From an uncultured Pseudomonadota bacterium (GTDB lineage Bacteria; Pseudomonadota; Gammaproteobacteria; Steroidobacterales; Steroidobacteraceae), in the NCBI GenBank assembly GCA_903929455.1, contig CAIYVA010000151.1, positions 1-56,495 of the forward strand: a stretch of DNA of 56,495 nucleotides. Direction: 5' to 3'. The position numbers and the translations under genes were made by a program. Below the pieces are notes generated by a model. The model searched no databases. It had not been told where the DNA came from and worked only from the letters and a program-made list of their open reading frames with translations. Below are positions 1 to 7,692 of the stretch, one piece after another; positions within the stretch are counted from its first letter, which is position 1, and each line of letters starts with the position of its first letter.

Positions 1-312
1 GGTCACGAGCCGATGGGTGGCTTTATCGTTCGTTCTGGCGAGGGACGCGCATTGGGGATCGTTCATTGGATTTTGCATCGATCGTGCTGGACCGTCGGAG
101 ATTATTGTTATCTACAAGACTTATTCGTGGCACCGGATACAAGAAATGCGGGCATCGGTCGACAACTGATCGAACAGGTGTATGCGTTGGCTAAATCGCG
201 TGACTGTTCACGTGTGTACTGGTTGACGCACGAAACCAATACAGACGCGATGAAGTTGTACGACAACATCGCCGACCGCTCTGGTTTTTTACAATACCGC
301 AAGATGTTGTGA
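1..312 (+). CDS. GNAT-family N-acetyltransferase, 3' part
   Basis: This is the C-terminal part of a GNAT acetyltransferase, which moves an acetyl group from acetyl-CoA to an amine. The reading frame is open to the first base of the window, so the true start lies upstream; the ATG at 13 is probably internal. Visible features are the strand leading into the acetyl-CoA pyrophosphate loop (YLQDLFVAPDTRNAGIGRQLI, of which R-N-A-G-I-G-R is the Q/RxxGxG/A-type loop) and a C-terminal N-x-D-A-M-K-L-Y-D segment typical of the fold's last helix. The acceptor substrate cannot be told. The stop codon overlaps a possible GTG start of the next gene. Confidence 0.85.
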   Translation, partial: GHEPMGGFIVRSGEGRALGIVHWILHRSCWTVGDYCYLQDLFVAPDTRNAGIGRQLIEQVYALAKSRDCSRVYWLTHETNTDAMKLYDNIADRSGFLQYRKML

Positions 313-335
313 CGTACTCGCCGAGAGAGATATCA

Positions 336-794
336 ATGATCAGAGCATTTTGGTCCGATTTGTGTGATGCCCCGAGGGCCGCCTTGGTGTTCGGTTTAGG
401 TGGGCTGCTTCCTTTTATAGCCTTGACGACACTTGCCTTGGTGGCACCGACGCTCGCTCATTGCGACTGGCTTTTGGTACTGGCGCACTACGCAGCAGTG
501 ATTGTCTCCTTTGTCGGTGCGCTGCATTGGGGATATGCCGTTAAAGAGGGTGCCCAGGGGCGAGACGCTTGGCTTCGTTATGGATGGAGTGTGTTACCAG
601 CGCTTATTGCTGTCATCGCCTTACAGTTACCTACCCCGAGTGGCTTACGCTTAGACGCCCTCATGATCCTGAGTGCGCTACGAGTCGATCAATGGATTGA
701 CCAACGAAGGCAGATTAGCGAGTGGATGCGGTCACTGCGCCTTCTCTTGACCGTCATCGTCGCGGCTTTGCTGGTGGTGGCAAGTTATGCCTGA
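336..794 (+). CDS. DUF3429 family membrane protein
   Basis: A small inner-membrane protein of about 152 residues with four to five hydrophobic segments and the DUF3429 pattern around G-A-L-H-W-G-Y in the second half of the membrane region. Function of the family is unknown. A GTG at 309 would extend it by nine residues and overlap the acetyltransferase stop, but the ATG at 336 has a purine-rich GAGAGAGA stretch five bases upstream and is the better start. It follows the acetyltransferase gene with almost no gap, so the two are probably co-transcribed. Confidence 0.7.
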   Translation: MIRAFWSDLCDAPRAALVFGLGGLLPFIALTTLALVAPTLAHCDWLLVLAHYAAVIVSFVGALHWGYAVKEGAQGRDAWLRYGWSVLPALIAVIALQLPTPSGLRLDALMILSALRVDQWIDQRRQISEWMRSLRLLLTVIVAALLVVASYA

Positions 795-896
795 TGGATC
801 GAGGGCCTACCCGTTCGCTCGGACGAGATGAGAGAGTAGACTCTCCTTGGGCTTGAGATGATTTGTGGTTACGATTGGATTTAAGACGGAGATGAC

Positions 897-1880
897 ATGA
901 GTTTTACCTCAATCACACCGGCGCCGCCGCGTCTGCACCGCTCCGAATTGGCCGTGCCTGCCTCCAACCCACGCTTTTTTGCGAAAGCCGCCGCCTCTAG
1001 TGCCGATGTGGTTTTCTTAGATCTAGAGGATGCAGTGGCTCCGGAAGAGAAGGATCAGGCCCGACTAAATGCCATTGAGGCACTCAATCAGATCGATTGG
1101 GGCAAAAAAACCATGATGGTCCGTATTAACGGACTCGACACACCTTATATGTACCGAGATGTCATCGACATCGTGACAGCCTGTAAACGCCTCGACATGA
1201 TTCTCATCCCTAAAGTGGGTGTTGCCGCTGACGTGTACGCAGTGGATATGTTGGTGTCCCAAGTGGAATCCGCGGTGGGGCGTACCGAGCGTATCGGTTT
1301 CGAAGTGTTGATAGAGACCGCATTAGGCATGGCGAATGTAGAGGCGATCGCACAATCCAGCCGTCGCTTAGAGGCCATGTGCTTTGGTGTTGCGGACTAT
1401 GCTGCCTCCACGCGCGCTCGCAGCACGGTCATTGGCGGGATACATCCGGATAGCCGTGTGCTGGCGGATGCGGCTTCGGATGGCACGCGCGCGTCTTTTA
1501 TGACGGATCCTTGGCATGCGGCGCAGACGCGGCTACTGGTTGCTTGCCGAGCCTATGGCTTGCGCCCGATCGATGGGCCGTTCGGTGATTTTACGGATGC
1601 CGCGGGCTTTAACGCGGCGGCACTGCGCACGGCGGTTATGGGCTACGAGGGTAAATTAGTCATTCATCCAGCGCAGATTGAGCTTGCCAATGCGGTGTAC
1701 ACGCCAACAGACGCAGAGCTCCAAGAGGCTGCCCGTATTGTGGCGGCGATGGAGGCCGCTGTACGTAATCGACAGGGAGCGGTCTCTTTGGATGGCAGAC
1801 TTCTTGATATGGCGAGCATCAGCATGGCCGAGTCTTTGCTCACTAAGGCGCGCGCGATGGGGAAAAAATTCACCACCTGA
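897..1880 (+). CDS. HpcH/HpaI-CitE family CoA lyase, malyl-CoA/citramalyl-CoA lyase-like
   Basis: A 327-residue enzyme of the CitE-like lyase group. The N-terminal stretch (RSELAVPASNPRFFAKAAAS, then a D-V-V-F-L-D-L-E-D-A-V strand carrying the Mg-binding acidic residues) closely resembles L-malyl-CoA / beta-methylmalyl-CoA / citramalyl-CoA lyases of the Mcl1 type, and the length fits that family better than the roughly 275-residue RipC/Ccl lyases. Members split malyl-CoA into acetyl-CoA plus glyoxylate, or citramalyl-CoA into acetyl-CoA plus pyruvate. The start has GGAG six bases upstream. An MmgE/PrpD gene and a LysR gene follow. Given the CoA transferase and MaoC hydratase at 12.4-14.5 kb, citramalyl-CoA cleavage is a plausible role; the exact substrate is inferred. 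Confidence 0.85.
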   Translation: MSFTSITPAPPRLHRSELAVPASNPRFFAKAAASSADVVFLDLEDAVAPEEKDQARLNAIEALNQIDWGKKTMMVRINGLDTPYMYRDVIDIVTACKRLDMILIPKVGVAADVYAVDMLVSQVESAVGRTERIGFEVLIETALGMANVEAIAQSSRRLEAMCFGVADYAASTRARSTVIGGIHPDSRVLADAASDGTRASFMTDPWHAAQTRLLVACRAYGLRPIDGPFGDFTDAAGFNAAALRTAVMGYEGKLVIHPAQIELANAVYTPTDAELQEAARIVAAMEAAVRNRQGAVSLDGRLLDMASISMAESLLTKARAMGKKFTT

Positions 1881-1897
1881 CGCGCGCGATCATGGCG

Positions 1898-1943
1898 GCT
1901 ATCCCATAACATTTCGCGATGATTGTTATAGCAACGGGATAGC
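1898..1943. repeat. Imperfect nested inverted repeat after the CoA lyase gene
   Basis: GCTATCCC (1898-1905) pairs with GGGATAGC (1936-1943), and immediately inside ATAACA (1906-1911) pairs with TGTTAT (1924-1929), with an unpaired AGCAAC on one side. It lies 18 bases after the lyase stop codon and about 90 bases before the next start. There is no T run, so it is either a stabilising 3' hairpin or an operator-like site rather than a typical intrinsic terminator. Confidence 0.45.
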
Positions 1944-2033
1944 GTCGCTTGGTACGTACCGGTTACTCATCGACATCGTGCTCTGCGCCCGCGATACTCT
2001 TCACCTCGTGACGTCAGCAGAGAATCAGAATTC

Positions 2034-3347
2034 ATGGATGCAGTAATCGACACCTTGACCGGTCAACTGATTGGTCTCATTCGCCATAAAGCCATCACAG
2101 AGACTGATTTACAGGCAGCGGCGCTCTTTACATTGGATGCGTGCGCCAATGCGATTGGTGGGCGCAATACAGAGGCTGGGCGCATTTTGCTGCGCTGGAG
2201 CGCTGATCACCCGATCCAAGCGTCCAGTCGGTCTTTCGTCACAGGTGCGCTCACCCATATCCTTGAGACCGATGACTTACATCGTGCCTCGGTGACGCAT
2301 CCGGGTTGTGTTGCTGTTCCGGTCGCCATGGCGCTAGGTGCCAAACGCCAGGTGCCCGGTGTAGAGCTGTTGCATTCGGTATTGCATGGCTATGAAGCCA
2401 TGTGTCGCGTGGGCAATGCGGTAGGCCCGGCGCACTATAAGGTATGGCATAACACGGCCACGTGTGGCCCTTTCGGTTCTGCGATGACGGCCGCCAGCTT
2501 GCTGCAGCTAACGGACGTGCAGGCTCAGCATGCGCTTGGCAATGCGGGCACGCAGTCGAGTGGTTTGTGGGAGTTTTTAGATACGGGTGCAATGAGTAAG
2601 CACTTGCATGCCGGACGTGCGGCTGAGTCGGGATTGCTTGCCGCGGAACTGGCCGCCCTCGGATTCACAGGACCACCGGCGATCTTGGAAGGCAAAAAAG
2701 GATTTTTCGTAGGCGCTTGTCCCGATGCGATCCCGGCTCGAGTCACCGCGGATCCGAAGGCCCCATGGCAATTGGTCGGCACCTCCATTAAGCCATGGCC
2801 GTCATGCCGCCACACGCATCCAGCGATTGACGCAGGCTTGGAGCTGCACACTCAGCTGGCTGGGCGTGCGATTCGTGATGTGCACGCGTTGGTCTATCAG
2901 GCTGCCATCGATGTGTGTGACCGACCGAACCCACAGAGTGAATACGAGGCTAAGTTTTCCCTCTATCACTGCATTGCCGCTGCACTTGCAGATGGTCAGG
3001 TGACCTTCGAGTCATTTAATCCAGCGAGCCGTGAGCGTCTTTCTGGTCTTCGCCGCCAGATTTCTGCAACGGTGGCTGAGCCGTATCGGTCTGCTTATCC
3101 TGATAGTTATTGGGGTGCGGCGGTCCGTGTGACGACACAGGATGGCGCAACGCTTACTGTTGATCGACGTGTCTGCAAAGGAGACCCCGATGCCGCGCTC
3201 AGTCGTGAGGAGATGGTAGATAAAGCATTGATGCTGATGCGTCATGGTGGCTTAGCGACAGAGACCGCGCAGCAGCTGGTGGAAGCCATTCTGGCATTAC
3301 CCAGCAATCGGGCGGATTGGGACGTGTTGCAGCGTGTCTTTATTTAG
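2034..3347 (+). CDS. MmgE/PrpD family protein
   Basis: A 437-residue member of the MmgE/PrpD fold, which includes 2-methylcitrate dehydratase and cis-aconitate decarboxylase. Recognisable parts are the helical core with F-V-T-G-A-L-T-H-I-L-E-T-D-D (the conserved H and D of the active site), H-P-G-C-V-A-V-P-V-A-M-A-L, the H-A-G-R-A-A-E-S-G motif and the S-I-K-P-W-P-S-C-R-H-T-H-P segment of the lid region. It is one of three family members in the window and is not the prpD of the methylcitrate cycle, which sits at 49340. It lies between a CoA lyase and a LysR gene, so a role in hydroxy- or unsaturated dicarboxylate metabolism is likely but the substrate is unknown. Confidence 0.85.
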   Translation: MDAVIDTLTGQLIGLIRHKAITETDLQAAALFTLDACANAIGGRNTEAGRILLRWSADHPIQASSRSFVTGALTHILETDDLHRASVTHPGCVAVPVAMALGAKRQVPGVELLHSVLHGYEAMCRVGNAVGPAHYKVWHNTATCGPFGSAMTAASLLQLTDVQAQHALGNAGTQSSGLWEFLDTGAMSKHLHAGRAAESGLLAAELAALGFTGPPAILEGKKGFFVGACPDAIPARVTADPKAPWQLVGTSIKPWPSCRHTHPAIDAGLELHTQLAGRAIRDVHALVYQAAIDVCDRPNPQSEYEAKFSLYHCIAAALADGQVTFESFNPASRERLSGLRRQISATVAEPYRSAYPDSYWGAAVRVTTQDGATLTVDRRVCKGDPDAALSREEMVDKALMLMRHGGLATETAQQLVEAILALPSNRADWDVLQRVFI

Positions 3348-3352
3348 CTTGC

Positions 3353-4297
3353 ATGGCGCACCTCGCAACTAAACTGCCACCGTTACGTAGCCTAGTCGCG
3401 TTTGAGGCGACGGCGCGCCATGCGAGTCTAACGGGGGCTGCCCAGGAACTGCGCATGAGTCGCGAAGCCGCCAGTCGCCACATCCGAGTGCTCGAGGAAT
3501 ATCTTGGCATTAAGTTGTTCTATCGGCGTCACCGTGGTGTTGAGCTGACCTCAGCAGGCCGGACGTTTCAGACGATTGTGCAGGAGAGTTTGCAGAGCAT
3601 CGCGAATGGTGCCGCGACCATACAGAGTCATCAGCGCTCCAATGGGATTACGGTATCCGCCACCATTGCGATTGCCTCCTACTGGTTAATGCCGCGATTG
3701 GCGATGTTTCGGCAGAAGCATCCGGATTTAGAAATTCATATGAAAATCTCTGATGCACCGAGCGATATGGTGGCGGATGGTATCGACATCGCACTGCGTT
3801 ATGGCGATGGCCAATGGAAAGGTCTGCGTGCCCAGCGATTGTTTGCAATCAACTCTTTTCCGGTGTGTTCGCCTGATTACTTAAAGCACGCGCCGCCGCT
3901 ACAGCGCGCGGTGGATCTTCTGCGACACACGTTGATTAATTTGGACGGCGCAGTACACGTTGCAGAAGATTGGCACTGGTGGCTTGGACGTGTCGGTGTG
4001 CGCGTACCTAAGGTGCTCAAGACGCTCGGCTTTGATAGCTACGCGAACGTGATGCAAGCCGCTCTCGATGGTCATGGGGTCGCGCTTGGTTTTACTGGCC
4101 TTGCGGCTGACCTGTTGGCCAAGGGACAGCTAGTGCAACCGCTCGATACGGAACTCACGCGGGGCTTGGCGGTTTACCTGGTAACCCCTCGCAGCAACAA
4201 ACCGCCGCCGCCGGTGCGAAGTTTTATTCGCTGGATGACGGCGGAGGCGGGCATGATCGCGCATGGGGCAAGCACCAGCCCCATCATGACGGATTAG
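3353..4297 (+). CDS. LysR-family transcriptional regulator (GcvA-like)
   Basis: A 314-residue LysR regulator with an N-terminal winged HTH (residues about 8-65; A-S-L-T-G-A-A-Q-E-L-R-M-S-R-E-A-A-S-R-H is the recognition region) and a C-terminal effector-binding domain containing the D-I-A-L-R-Y-G-D-G-Q-W segment seen in GcvA/AmpR-type members. The ATG at 3353 is chosen because the HTH starts at its usual distance; an upstream in-frame GTG would overlap the previous gene. It follows the MmgE/PrpD stop by five bases, so it is probably in the same transcript and may regulate it. Its last bases overlap the convergent gene at 4294. Confidence 0.85.
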   Translation: MAHLATKLPPLRSLVAFEATARHASLTGAAQELRMSREAASRHIRVLEEYLGIKLFYRRHRGVELTSAGRTFQTIVQESLQSIANGAATIQSHQRSNGITVSATIAIASYWLMPRLAMFRQKHPDLEIHMKISDAPSDMVADGIDIALRYGDGQWKGLRAQRLFAINSFPVCSPDYLKHAPPLQRAVDLLRHTLINLDGAVHVAEDWHWWLGRVGVRVPKVLKTLGFDSYANVMQAALDGHGVALGFTGLAADLLAKGQLVQPLDTELTRGLAVYLVTPRSNKPPPPVRSFIRWMTAEAGMIAHGASTSPIMTD

Positions 4298-4896
4298 ACG
4301 CCGGCTGGGTTAGCCACATCCTTGCCGAGATCTTTGAGGTCCTGATAACGATCGCCGATGCGATGATGCGGGCGCCCACCGGTCGCACCGCCTAAGACGA
4401 CGAGCACTTCGTCTTGTGTGGGGGCATCGGGTATTGAGAACTGCACGGTTAGATAGTGCGATCGCATGCCGGAATCGTCTTTATGCATCAGCGGCACCAT
4501 GATCGGACAATTGGCAGGTCCCCGGGTGTTGGTAAAGGATAGATAGCTCTTGGCGCTCAGCGCTTCGCGGTAGTGGTTACCAAAGCGCAGCGTGTGAATG
4601 AGTGCTGAGCCATGCTCCAGCTCACCGTTCAGACCGGTGACACAGGCTTTGCCGTAGGCCTCGATCTTATCTGCACCCCCAGCGAGGGCCGCCATGCGAG
4701 CCGTCAACAGGCGGCCGAGTTCGGAGGCAAGGGCATGAATCTCGGGTTTTAAGTCCTCTACATAGCCGCGGCCCACCCAGGGATTGCGCAGAACAATGGC
4801 GGAACCGAAAATCTTCAGGGGGCGTGGTGCCGCCTTGTCGCCATCGGTGTAGATTTCCTCGAGAAAGTCGACTGCTTTGCGAATCAAAATGGCCAT
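4294..4896 (-). CDS. 'Amino acid synthesis' family protein (DUF1185/PF06684-like)
   Basis: A 200-residue cytoplasmic protein that I recognise as the PF06684 'amino acid synthesis' family from its start (I-R-K-A-V-D-F-L-E-E-I-Y-T-D-G), the N-P-W-V-G-R-G-Y-V-E-D-L motif, and the G-N-H-Y-R-E-A-L and S-F-T-N-T-R-G-P-A motifs. The biochemical function of this family is not established despite its name; members often sit in catabolic clusters. It is convergent with the LysR gene (tail overlap of four bases) and its promoter must lie in 4897-5244. No signal peptide or membrane segment is visible. Confidence 0.7.
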   Translation of the reverse strand: MAILIRKAVDFLEEIYTDGDKAAPRPLKIFGSAIVLRNPWVGRGYVEDLKPEIHALASELGRLLTARMAALAGGADKIEAYGKACVTGLNGELEHGSALIHTLRFGNHYREALSAKSYLSFTNTRGPANCPIMVPLMHKDDSGMRSHYLTVQFSIPDAPTQDEVLVVLGGATGGRPHHRIGDRYQDLKDLGKDVANPAGV

Positions 4897-5244
4897 GGCT
4901 ACCCCGAGATCTGTTGCGACAATGACCCACCTTGGATGAAAGGGGCGTGATGGGTCAATAGCTTTTCACGTGACGCCCCTGTCACGGCTTAGTCTCACCG
5001 TCATCCGGGGCGCCAATCAGTCGTCGTTGGGTGCTTGACGCCAGTCGCGGCAAGCCTCCGGTACTGACGTGCCGATCAATCGCCTATAACCTGTTGGCAT
5101 ATTATATAGTTAAATTATCGAAAGTGAATTTAGGTTAAATTCGAGGATAGACGAGGGCGTGTGGTGCGTGACTGACAGTGGGAACACCATTGGTTGAGTG
5201 CTAAAGACGCCGTCTACATAATCACAATTCAGGGGGGGGATCTA
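4897..5244. promoter_or_regulatory. Divergent intergenic region with AT-rich block, direct repeats and a hairpin
   Basis: This 348-base gap separates the minus-strand gene ending its 5' side at 4896 from the TonB receptor gene. It contains an inverted repeat AGGGGCGT (4941-4948) / ACGCCCCT (4973-4980), a CACGTG core at 4967-4972, and a markedly AT-rich block at about 5098-5145. In that block GTTAAATT occurs twice in direct orientation (5109-5116 and 5134-5141), 25 bases apart, each followed by TCGA (once after one extra base). That is how an activator or repressor site might look. No convincing -35/-10 pair could be fixed, and no coding region is seen. Confidence 0.45.
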
Positions 5245-7617
5245 ATGAATTCACAGCACAGTGCGGGCGTAGTCCGATCATCCACACGGTCGCGACTCAG
5301 TGTCGCCATCGCGGCAGTATTGACAGGCGCCACGGCGTATACCTCCCCGGTTAGCGCCTTCGTAGAAGCGAGCGACAGCTTAGGCGAAGTCATTGTGTCC
5401 GCGCGTAAGCGCGACGAAAGCTTGCAGGATGTGCCGATCAGCGTGCAAGCGATCGGTGGCGACGCATTGGCGTCGTTGGGTGCCAAGAGTTTTGAGGAAT
5501 ACGCCCAACTGATGCCGTCGGTGTCATTTAAGTCTTTCGGCACGCCGGGCACAGCCACTGTGCTGATGCGCGGTATCTCTGACGGCGGCGACGGCAATGC
5601 GTCTGGTTCACAACCCAGCGTCGGTATGTATCTCGACGAAGCGCCAGTGACCACCATTTCATCGAACCTTGATGTCCACATCTACGACATCGCCCGTATC
5701 GAAGCCTTGGCAGGTCCTCAGGGCACCCTGTTCGGTGCCAGTGCTGAGGCGGGTGTGGTGCGGATCGTGACCAACAAGCCTGAGCTCGGTAAGACCGAAG
5801 GCCGTCTGGATGTGGGCATTGGCACTACCAGTTCCGGTGCGGGCAGTCACTCCATCGAAGGCGTTGTTAACTTTCCCATTGGTGAGAGCGCAGCCATCCG
5901 CCTCGTGGGCTGGTCGATTCAAGACGGTGGTTGGATCGATAACGTGCCAGGTACGCGCACCTACTATTTGCCACCGTGGAATCTGGATCGCGTCGCCACG
6001 CTCACCAATGATGGGCTCACAGGTCCTAACCAAAACGACTCGCGCAAGGATGGTTATCGCGCAGCGCTGAAGGTTGATCTCAACGATCATTGGACTGCCA
6101 ACACCAGCGTCACCACACAAAACACGCATTCACATGGTATCTGGGAGGCTGATCCGCCAAGCACGGGCAACTACCACGCGATTCAGCGTTTCACTGCGGA
6201 AAATCGCCGAGATGAGTTCACGCAGGCCGCGTGGACCTTAGACGGTGATCTGGGTAATCACAAACTCACCTATACCGGCTCGCACCTGGATCGTAGCGTT
6301 GATTACGTGACTGATTACAGCAAATACGGTGAAGACTTCTCGTATGTGCCGTACTACGCCTGTGATTATTCAGCCACCGGTAAAAATCTGAGCACACAGT
6401 CAGCGACGGATTGCACCAGCCTTTACGAGTACATCACCTCTCACAATAGCTACCGTCGTACCAGTCACGAGATGCGCTTGCAGTCGAGCTTCCAAGGCCC
6501 ACTACAGTACGTGATTGGCCTGTTTGATCAGGATGCACAGCACCGTTACACCACGCTGTATGTGCAGCCCGGTATGTCGCCCACCTTACAGGTGCCAGGC
6601 TATGACGTGTCAAATGTCTATTTCCGCACCGATCAGTTACGTAAGGACAAGCAAAAAGCCGTGTTTGGCGAGGTCTACTACGATATGACCGCGACCCTGC
6701 GCGCGACCCTTGGCGCAAGACATTACGACGAGTCGAGTGATGTCAATGGCGTGGTGGGCTGGGGTCCTGGCCAGTACTGTCCATCAGATCCAACCTGCCG
6801 CGACACCGTTGCCAACTCTAAGGTTAGCTTTAAAGGCGAGATCTACAAAGCCAACTTGGCTTGGAAACTGACCGCGGATGATCTGCTGTATGTGACCTAC
6901 TCTGAGGGATATCGCCCTGGTGGTGAGAATCGTGATCCCGGCTTAGTTGCGTCAGCGGGTAGCCAGTCTTGGCAGCCTGACAAGCTCACGAACTATGAGC
7001 TGGGTTGGAAGACCTCGTGGCTTGACAAGCGTCTGCGTTGGAACGGCGCCGTGTATCAGATGGACTGGAGCAAAATTCAGTACACCGTGTACGACTTTGC
7101 GCTGTCCGCTTGTTGCGGTAACGTCTACAACTTAAGCTCAGCCCAGAATCGCGGCGCCGAAACCGATATCACGTGGGTTGCTGCCCACGGCCTGACCATT
7201 GCGGCCTCTGCCTCATATAATGACGCAAAGACCACGGGTGATTTCACACTGCCGAGCGGGACGCTCTCAGTGCCTAAGGGCACCCCGTTGCCAAACGTGC
7301 CTAAGCTTAAGGCGACCGCACGGATTCGTTACGACTTCCCCTTGGGTCAATATGAAGCGTACGTCCAGGCGAGCGACACCAGCGTGGGTAGCAGTTACAA
7401 CCGCATCACGCCTGAGAAGTTCTACTACAACCAGCACGGGTACAACTTGCTGAATCTGTCAGCCGGCTTGACGCATGGTCACGTGGGCGGACAGATCTAC
7501 ATCAATAACGCCACCAATGAATCCGCGCAGCTGAACGTGCATCCACGTAACTACGAGTATTCAGTCGTGACGAACCGTCCGTTGTCCTTTGGCTTAAAGG
7601 CATGGGTCACGTTCTGA
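5245..7617 (+). CDS. TonB-dependent outer-membrane receptor
   Basis: A 790-residue outer-membrane receptor that imports a substrate using TonB-ExbBD energy. A signal peptide covers about the first 40 residues (basic start, hydrophobic A-I-A-A-V-L-T-G-A core). The plug follows (V-I-V-S-A-R-K-R-D-E-S-L-Q-D-V-P-I-S-V, then a degenerate M-R-G-I-S and G-P-Q-G-T-L-F-G). The C terminus is a beta-barrel ending in F, as outer-membrane proteins do. The ATG at 5245 is preceded by a G-rich Shine-Dalgarno and by the signal peptide; a longer frame from 5194 has no good start. The TPR-sulfotransferase gene follows after 75 bases. The plug type resembles receptors of the FecA/CirA group from sphingomonad-like and freshwater gammaproteobacterial genomes. 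The ligand is unknown. Confidence 0.93.
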   Translation: MNSQHSAGVVRSSTRSRLSVAIAAVLTGATAYTSPVSAFVEASDSLGEVIVSARKRDESLQDVPISVQAIGGDALASLGAKSFEEYAQLMPSVSFKSFGTPGTATVLMRGISDGGDGNASGSQPSVGMYLDEAPVTTISSNLDVHIYDIARIEALAGPQGTLFGASAEAGVVRIVTNKPELGKTEGRLDVGIGTTSSGAGSHSIEGVVNFPIGESAAIRLVGWSIQDGGWIDNVPGTRTYYLPPWNLDRVATLTNDGLTGPNQNDSRKDGYRAALKVDLNDHWTANTSVTTQNTHSHGIWEADPPSTGNYHAIQRFTAENRRDEFTQAAWTLDGDLGNHKLTYTGSHLDRSVDYVTDYSKYGEDFSYVPYYACDYSATGKNLSTQSATDCTSLYEYITSHNSYRRTSHEMRLQSSFQGPLQYVIGLFDQDAQHRYTTLYVQPGMSPTLQVPGYDVSNVYFRTDQLRKDKQKAVFGEVYYDMTATLRATLGARHYDESSDVNGVVGWGPGQYCPSDPTCRDTVANSKVSFKGEIYKANLAWKLTADDLLYVTYSEGYRPGGENRDPGLVASAGSQSWQPDKLTNYELGWKTSWLDKRLRWNGAVYQMDWSKIQYTVYDFALSACCGNVYNLSSAQNRGAETDITWVAAHGLTIAASASYNDAKTTGDFTLPSGTLSVPKGTPLPNVPKLKATARIRYDFPLGQYEAYVQASDTSVGSSYNRITPEKFYYNQHGYNLLNLSAGLTHGHVGGQIYINNATNESAQLNVHPRNYEYSVVTNRPLSFGLKAWVTF

Positions 7618-7692
7618 TGACCCAGCACCGTTGGTGCGCGCAGAGACGCGGGATAGATCGACCTGCACTCTGCGATCGCACCGACGGAACCT

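Noticed and set aside
1678-2046. A plus-strand frame covering the gap after the CoA-lyase gene
   Set aside because: Most of it overlaps the lyase in another frame and the rest covers the hairpin region; no ribosome site or family resemblance.
4961-4976. A CACGTG-centred sequence like a parS site
   Set aside because: By hand only about 11 of 16 bases agree with the parS consensus, and it lies 47 kb from parB in a promoter region; the match is too weak.
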